NCBI GenBank assembly: GCA_946480635.1
Contig: CAMLKV010000084.1
Location: 1 to 8,475, forward strand
DNA: 8,475 bases
Direction of reading: 5' to 3'
Source of the DNA: an uncultured Flavobacterium sp.
GTDB lineage: Bacteria > Bacteroidota > Bacteroidia > Flavobacteriales > Flavobacteriaceae
Shown here: one piece after another, positions 5,565-8,475 of the stretch
Layout of the letters: each line of letters opens with the position of its first letter
How positions within the stretch are numbered: position 1 is the stretch's first letter
Made by a program: the position numbers and the translations under genes
The notes under the pieces: generated by a model
Told to the model about the DNA's origin: nothing
Seen by the model: the letters and a program-made list of their open reading frames with translations, nothing else
The model's database searches: none

Positions 5565-7508
5565 TTATTTCTTTTGATCTCTCAGCTTATATTTTCTTGA
5601 CTTATATAAATCTGTTGCAACCACAATATGTGCAAGAGCATCTTTAGCTAATTCTGGATCTAACTTTACAGCTTTAAAAATAGTATCTTTTGTTACTTCA
5701 AACTGTAAAGGTTCTTTAAAAGGTTGTAAAACCACTACTTGATTATCTACTCTAAATGCATTGATATCATGGAATTGCATGATTGATCTTCCTTTGGTTT
5801 CTGCAGGAATTTTGAAAATATTTCTACCTGGCATTGGTGTTTCAGATTTAGCCCCTATAAGACTTAATAATGTTGGAGGAATATCTATTTGACTTGCTAA
5901 TTTATCATATGTTTTTCCTTTAGCAACATTAGGTCCTATGATTAAAGCCGGAATATGGAACTTATGAACTGGAACAAGATGTTTACCATAAGTTCTTGTG
6001 TTATGATCTGCAATTACAATGAAAACTGTGTTTTTAAAATAGTCTTCTTTTTTAGCCAATTCAAAGAATTTACCAATTGAGAAGTCCGCATATTTCATAG
6101 CGTTTTTAACTGTATTTTTTTGTTTGTCATACAGTTTAATTCTTCCATCAGGGAATTCAAAAGGCTCATGATTTGAAGTTGAAAACATTAATGAAAAGAA
6201 TGGTTTATCTCCTTTAGATTTGAAATATTCATTGGCTTTCTCTGCTAAATCTTCATCAGAATATCCCCAAGTTCCTTTAAAAGCGTGTTTTTTACCATCG
6301 CTATCAAAATCTGTTTCGTCAATTATATTTTCGAAACCATTTCCATTGAAAAAAGAAGCCATATTATCAAAGTTAGCCATTCCTCCATAGATGAAACTAG
6401 TATCAAAACCATCTCTTTTTAAACCATCTGCTAACGTATAAAATCCTTGTTGAGAGTTACTTAATTTAACAACACTTTCAGATGGTGACGGTAAAAATCC
6501 TGTTACCACTGCTTCAATTCCACGCACACTACGTGTACCAGTACAATACAAATTTGTAAACAAAGTTCCTTCTTTAGTCAGTTTATCAAACTCTGGTGTT
6601 AAAGGATAACCGCCTAGACTCCCCACAAACTCAGCACCAAGACTTTCCTGAAGAAAAACAACTAAATTATAAGGTCTTTTTAAAACTGTATCAGGTTTTT
6701 GAATGTGTAATAAAGGTAAATTTGGATCTGTAAAATCATCAGGCATAGCAGTCATGTATTTTTTTACTCTACTATATGCTTCATTAATGTCCATTTTACC
6801 GTACATTTTCTCAGCATTTCCTTCATTTTTTATCGAATAAGCAGCAAAGGCAACTGTGTACAATGAATTAAGTCCTACGCAATTTGTTAATTGGTTTACC
6901 GAAAAAACCGCATTAGATGCGTTTATAGGTCTTTTTGAAGTTAAACTTGATCTAGCGCCTAAAAATAAAAGAAAAGCCACTGGAAGGAATAAAATAAGCT
7001 TATTCTTGTAATTATTAGCTACGGGATAAAATAGTTTTTTTCCATGCTTAAATGCAAAATACAATCCAGTTCCTAAAACTATAAAAGTTACAATCATTGA
7101 TGTCAAATAACTTTTAATCAATGTTCCTATAACTTCTTTTGGATAAATTAAATAATCTAAGAAAAGTCGATTGGGACGTGTATCATATTGTTTAATGAAA
7201 TCTGGTGTACTCATTTCCATTAAAAGCATCAAAAACAAAAACAGAATGAAATAAAAATTTAAAAACTTTTTGAAAAAATTAAGCCATTTATCAGGCAACA
7301 AGCAAATTAATACTGCTGGTAAGAAAGATAAATAACAAAGTAGAATTAAATCGAAACGTAATCCGATAGGGAAGATGTACCAATAATCTTCGGTTTCCTG
7401 GATGCGTTCTTTAAACATAAAGAAGATAATTATTCTACTTAATGTATTGATTAACAATCCTATTAGAATAAAATAGAAAATAGGTTTTAGATGCTGAATC
7501 TTTTTCAT
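5565..7508 (-). CDS. Membrane sulfatase / LTA-synthase-family protein (alkaline phosphatase superfamily)
   Basis: The product has 647 residues, matching the LtaS-type layout. Five hydrophobic helices lie at about 11-31, 47-70, 83-98, 133-152 and 170-184, followed by a linker and an extracytoplasmic sulfatase-fold domain (about 278-560). Metal-site motifs are NLVVFLQES (E288), SNHEPF (H447) and IVIADHNTR (D501-H502). The nucleophile block reads GTRSVRGIEA at 324-333, with Ser327 where the relatives I recall have Thr (TRTVRG). Family members move phosphoglycerol or phosphoethanolamine groups or hydrolyse such esters on envelope glycans or lipids. A Gram-negative flavobacterium is not expected to make Gram-positive lipoteichoic acid, so the substrate is unknown and 'LTA synthase' should be read as a family name. 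The ATG at 7508 puts the first helix directly after a short basic N-terminus. The gene stands alone. Confidence 0.9.
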   Translation of the reverse strand: MKKIQHLKPIFYFILIGLLINTLSRIIIFFMFKERIQETEDYWYIFPIGLRFDLILLCYLSFLPAVLICLLPDKWLNFFKKFLNFYFILFLFLMLLMEMSTPDFIKQYDTRPNRLFLDYLIYPKEVIGTLIKSYLTSMIVTFIVLGTGLYFAFKHGKKLFYPVANNYKNKLILFLPVAFLLFLGARSSLTSKRPINASNAVFSVNQLTNCVGLNSLYTVAFAAYSIKNEGNAEKMYGKMDINEAYSRVKKYMTAMPDDFTDPNLPLLHIQKPDTVLKRPYNLVVFLQESLGAEFVGSLGGYPLTPEFDKLTKEGTLFTNLYCTGTRSVRGIEAVVTGFLPSPSESVVKLSNSQQGFYTLADGLKRDGFDTSFIYGGMANFDNMASFFNGNGFENIIDETDFDSDGKKHAFKGTWGYSDEDLAEKANEYFKSKGDKPFFSLMFSTSNHEPFEFPDGRIKLYDKQKNTVKNAMKYADFSIGKFFELAKKEDYFKNTVFIVIADHNTRTYGKHLVPVHKFHIPALIIGPNVAKGKTYDKLASQIDIPPTLLSLIGAKSETPMPGRNIFKIPAETKGRSIMQFHDINAFRVDNQVVVLQPFKEPLQFEVTKDTIFKAVKLDPELAKDALAHIVVATDLYKSRKYKLRDQKK

Positions 7509-7536
7509 TGGGTTTAAAAGTTTTAAAAAAGTATTT

Positions 7537-7544
7537 CAAAAGTA
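7537..7544 (-). promoter_or_regulatory. Candidate -7 element (TACTTTTG) of the sulfatase-family gene
   Basis: Minus-strand TACTTTTG matches TAnnTTTG exactly, 28 bp from the start codon. No TTG is present at the usual upstream spacing. Confidence 0.45.
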
Positions 7545-7597
7545 TAATTAAAACATGAAGAATTTTTCAGAAACAAATAAAATTTAATTGGATTTGC

Positions 7598-7627
7598 TTG
7601 TTTGAGAGTAAATATTATGTAAATTTG
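7598..7627 (+). promoter_or_regulatory. Promoter of tRNA-Cys (TTG-N19-TAAATTTG)
   Basis: TTG (7598-7600), a 19-nt spacer and TAAATTTG (7620-7627) match the Bacteroidota consensus fully. The -7 box lies 17 bp before the first tRNA base, the expected place for a stable-RNA promoter. It is the best promoter match in the window. Confidence 0.75.
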
Positions 7628-7644
7628 CCGTCCATACTGGTAAT

Positions 7645-7715
7645 GGCGTCGTGGCCGAGCGGCTAGGCACCGGTCTGCAAAACCGTCTACCCCGGTTCGA
7701 ATCCGGGCGATGCCT
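7645..7715 (+). tRNA. tRNA-Cys (anticodon GCA)
   Basis: The 71-nt cloverleaf has acceptor GGCGTCG (7645-7651) pairing CGATGCC (7708-7714) with one G-T pair. The D stem is GCC/GGC, the anticodon loop is CTGCAAA (7675-7681) with GCA at 7677-7679, and the T arm is CCCGG-TTCGAAT-CCGGG. The discriminator base is T (U73), the known identity base for tRNA-Cys. The outermost anticodon-stem pair is a C-T mismatch; the other four pair normally. CCA is not encoded, so a CCA-adding enzyme must finish it. It is followed within 3 nt by a terminator and then by three repeats of its own 3' end. Confidence 0.96.
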
Positions 7716-7717
7716 CT

Positions 7718-7750
7718 AAAAGAGTTACTTGAAAAAGTAGCTCTTTTTTT
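7718..7750 (+). terminator. Rho-independent terminator of tRNA-Cys (array unit 1)
   Basis: AAAGAGTTACTT and AAGTAGCTCTTT form a 12-bp stem with one T-G pair around a GAAA loop, followed by a T-run. Confidence 0.92.
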
Positions 7751-7786
7751 ATATCTAATTTTTAGAAAAAATTAATTAAAATATTT

Positions 7787-7796
7787 GGGCGATGCC
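7787..7796 (+). pseudogene. tRNA-Cys 3'-end remnant (array unit 2)
   Basis: GGGCGATGCC is identical to 7705-7714 of tRNA-Cys (end of the T stem plus the acceptor 3' strand). It is preceded by A/T spacer instead of a T loop, so no tRNA can form. Confidence 0.65.
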
Positions 7797-7801
7797 CCAA
7801 G

Positions 7802-7832
7802 AAACCTTCCAAGAAATTGGGAGGTTTTTTTA
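7802..7832 (+). terminator. Rho-independent terminator of array unit 2
   Basis: AAACCTTCC (7802-7810) pairs with GGGAGGTTT (7819-7827) with one G-T pair and is followed by T's. Its sequence is unrelated to the other three hairpins of the array. Confidence 0.75.
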
Positions 7833-7868
7833 TGCTTAATTTTTTAAAAAAATTAATTAAAAGATATA

Positions 7869-7887
7869 TCAAATCCTGGCGATTCCT
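7869..7887 (+). pseudogene. tRNA-Cys 3'-end remnant (array unit 3)
   Basis: This 19-nt segment aligns to 7697-7715 of tRNA-Cys from the T loop onward with three substitutions. These break the T stem and the acceptor 3' strand (CGATTCC instead of CGATGCC). No 5' part is present, so it is a relic. Confidence 0.7.
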
Positions 7888-7889
7888 CT

Positions 7890-7922
7890 AAAAGAGTTAC
7901 TTGAAAAAGTAGCTCTTTTTTT
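7890..7922 (+). terminator. Terminator of array unit 3, identical copy of the tRNA-Cys terminator
   Basis: This is an exact copy of the hairpin and T-run at 7718-7750, 172 bp downstream. Confidence 0.85.
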
Positions 7923-7957
7923 ATGAATAATTTTTGAGAAAAATTAATTAAATATTT

Positions 7958-7968
7958 CGGGCGATGCC
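7958..7968 (+). pseudogene. tRNA-Cys 3'-end remnant (array unit 4)
   Basis: CGGGCGATGCC is identical to 7704-7714 of tRNA-Cys, preceded by A/T spacer. No tRNA can form. Confidence 0.65.
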
Positions 7969-7972
7969 TAAC

Positions 7973-8003
7973 AAAAAAGAGCAACTTGAAGTTGCTCTTT
8001 TTT
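7973..8003. terminator. Bidirectional terminator (array unit 4 and the GldM-C-like gene)
   Basis: A perfect 14-bp stem, AAAAAAGAGCAACT / AGTTGCTCTTTTTT, has a 3-nt loop. It resembles the unit 1 and 3 hairpin (AGAG..ACTTGAA..GCTCT) with paired changes that keep the stem. On the minus strand it overlaps the stop codon of the 8002-8475 gene, so it can serve both directions. Confidence 0.9.
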
Positions 8004-8475
8004 AATTTATTACTTTAAAAACTATTGATAATGGATTTTTTATGCAACCTCCATCAAAACCATTATACTGAGTTTTAATATTAGAAATAATAATTAAATC
8101 TTTCTTTTTTGCTTTTTTAATAATTTCTAACGCCTCTTGCGTTATTACATTTCCAGTAATAACCATTGTTGAATATCCTGGAACTTTTATATTAAATTGC
8201 TTTACTTCAGTTTCTATAAAAAGAATGTCTTTTAAATAAACTCCTACTTCCGCATTTTTTATTTCATCAATTTTAAATTCCAAAACATAATTTTTTCCAG
8301 AAAATTCATCATTTAAAGTTCCTATTGGGCCAGTTAAATTTTTAATTCTAAAACGATGTTCTTCAACAATTTTAGAACCATCTAGTTTTTCAATTTCTAC
8401 AAAAACTTTAGTTTCTGTTCCAGGGCCTGGTCGAAGTGCATATTTTCCTTCTTCATTTTGTGAAACTCCATCACC
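8002..8475 (-). CDS. Protein with a GldM C-terminal-like domain (5' end outside the window)
   Basis: The frame is open from the right edge to the stop at 8004-8002, giving 157 C-terminal residues. A shorter reading from a TTG at 8283 is not needed, because coding sense continues upstream. The visible part starts with a GKYALRPGPGTETKVFVEIE strand pair and a linker HRFRIKNLTGPIGTL. A domain of about 95 residues follows, with AEVGVYLKDILFIETEVKQFNIKVPGYSTMV, then TQEALEIIKKAKKKDLIIISNIK and a final PLSIVFKV. This order matches my memory of the GldM C-terminal domain: FRVK...P linker, inner barrel, LIKKLKKG..V.I.NI, then ISFKV. Family proteins are periplasmic parts of Bacteroidota gliding/type IX secretion machinery, but the domain also occurs in other proteins. 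No gldN follows downstream, so this is probably not gldM itself. Confidence 0.7.
   Translation of the reverse strand, partial: GDGVSQNEEGKYALRPGPGTETKVFVEIEKLDGSKIVEEHRFRIKNLTGPIGTLNDEFSGKNYVLEFKIDEIKNAEVGVYLKDILFIETEVKQFNIKVPGYSTMVITGNVITQEALEIIKKAKKKDLIIISNIKTQYNGFDGGCIKNPLSIVFKVIN

Larger units (their letters stand above)
7697..8003 (+). repeat. Tandem array of tRNA-Cys 3' ends, terminator hairpins and A/T spacers
   Basis: The array has four units of tail, hairpin and A/T spacer (the last lacks the spacer). Aligned tail positions 7705, 7787, 7877 and 7959 are spaced 82, 90 and 82 bp, so units 1-2 and 3-4 repeat with period 172. The segment 7697-7752 recurs at 7869-7924 with only three differences (7699, 7705 and 7712 against 7871, 7877 and 7884), all in the tRNA part; the 37-nt terminator part is identical. 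The spacers at 7756-7786, 7837-7867 and 7928-7957 share the core AAAAATTAATTAAA. Only the first tail belongs to a complete tRNA. The likely origin is duplication of the tRNA end plus terminator; no function is known. Confidence 0.85.

Noticed and set aside
5565..7508. Classical sulfatase with formylglycine
   Set aside because: The C/S-X-P-S-R maturation motif of arylsulfatases is not seen; the membrane-helix layout and TRSVRG block fit the LTA-synthase-like branch.
7787..7968. Additional functional tRNA genes
   Set aside because: Only the 3' 10-19 nt are present; there is no acceptor 5' strand, D arm or anticodon arm before any of the three tails.
7697..8003. CRISPR array
   Set aside because: The repeated parts are tRNA tails and terminator hairpins, the 'spacers' are near-identical A/T sequence rather than unique, and no cas gene is present.
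8002..8283. A separate 93-residue gene starting at TTG 8283
   Set aside because: The same frame stays open and coding-like to 8475, and the upstream residues complete the GldM-C-like domain, so 8283 is an internal Leu codon.

Overview
The window looks like chromosomal DNA of a member of the Bacteroidota, most likely a Flavobacteriaceae species close to Flavobacterium. The evidence is high A+T content, A/T-only leaders with no clear Shine-Dalgarno sequence, several matches to the Bacteroidota promoter element TAnnTTTG, short dense rho-independent terminators, a GlnRS-type glutaminyl-tRNA synthetase, and typical Flavobacteriaceae families (PorT-like barrel, GldM C-terminal-like domain). This placement rests on reading alone, without a database search.

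Layout. Positions 1-503 (minus) hold the N-terminal part of an outer-membrane beta-barrel protein, divergent from an SPFH/stomatin-type membrane protein at 609-1592 (plus). After an A/T-rich gap (1593-1900) come two minus-strand genes 17 bp apart: a secreted lipoprotein-like papain-fold cysteine protease (2554-3147, transcribed first) and a secreted protein of unknown family (1901-2536). Next is glnS (3365-5050, minus), divergent from folB (5170-5529, plus). folB converges, over a shared bidirectional terminator, on a five-helix membrane sulfatase / LTA-synthase-family enzyme (5565-7508, minus).

A tRNA-Cys gene (7645-7715, plus) has a good TTG-N19-TAAATTTG promoter. It is followed by an unusual array up to about 8003: three further copies of the tRNA 3' end (GGCGATGCC-like), each with its own terminator hairpin, separated by three near-identical ~31-nt A/T spacers. 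Tail-to-tail distances are 82, 90 and 82 bp, which suggests duplication of a 172-bp double unit. This is the most distinctive structure in the window. The window ends in a 5'-truncated minus-strand gene with a GldM C-terminal-like domain (8002-8475).

glnS and folB are unlinked housekeeping genes (translation and folate synthesis). The protease and its neighbour are probably co-transcribed and may act together outside the cytoplasm. No transposase, integrase, CRISPR array or known defence system is visible. The candidates for something new are the tRNA-tail/terminator array and the protease-partner pair.
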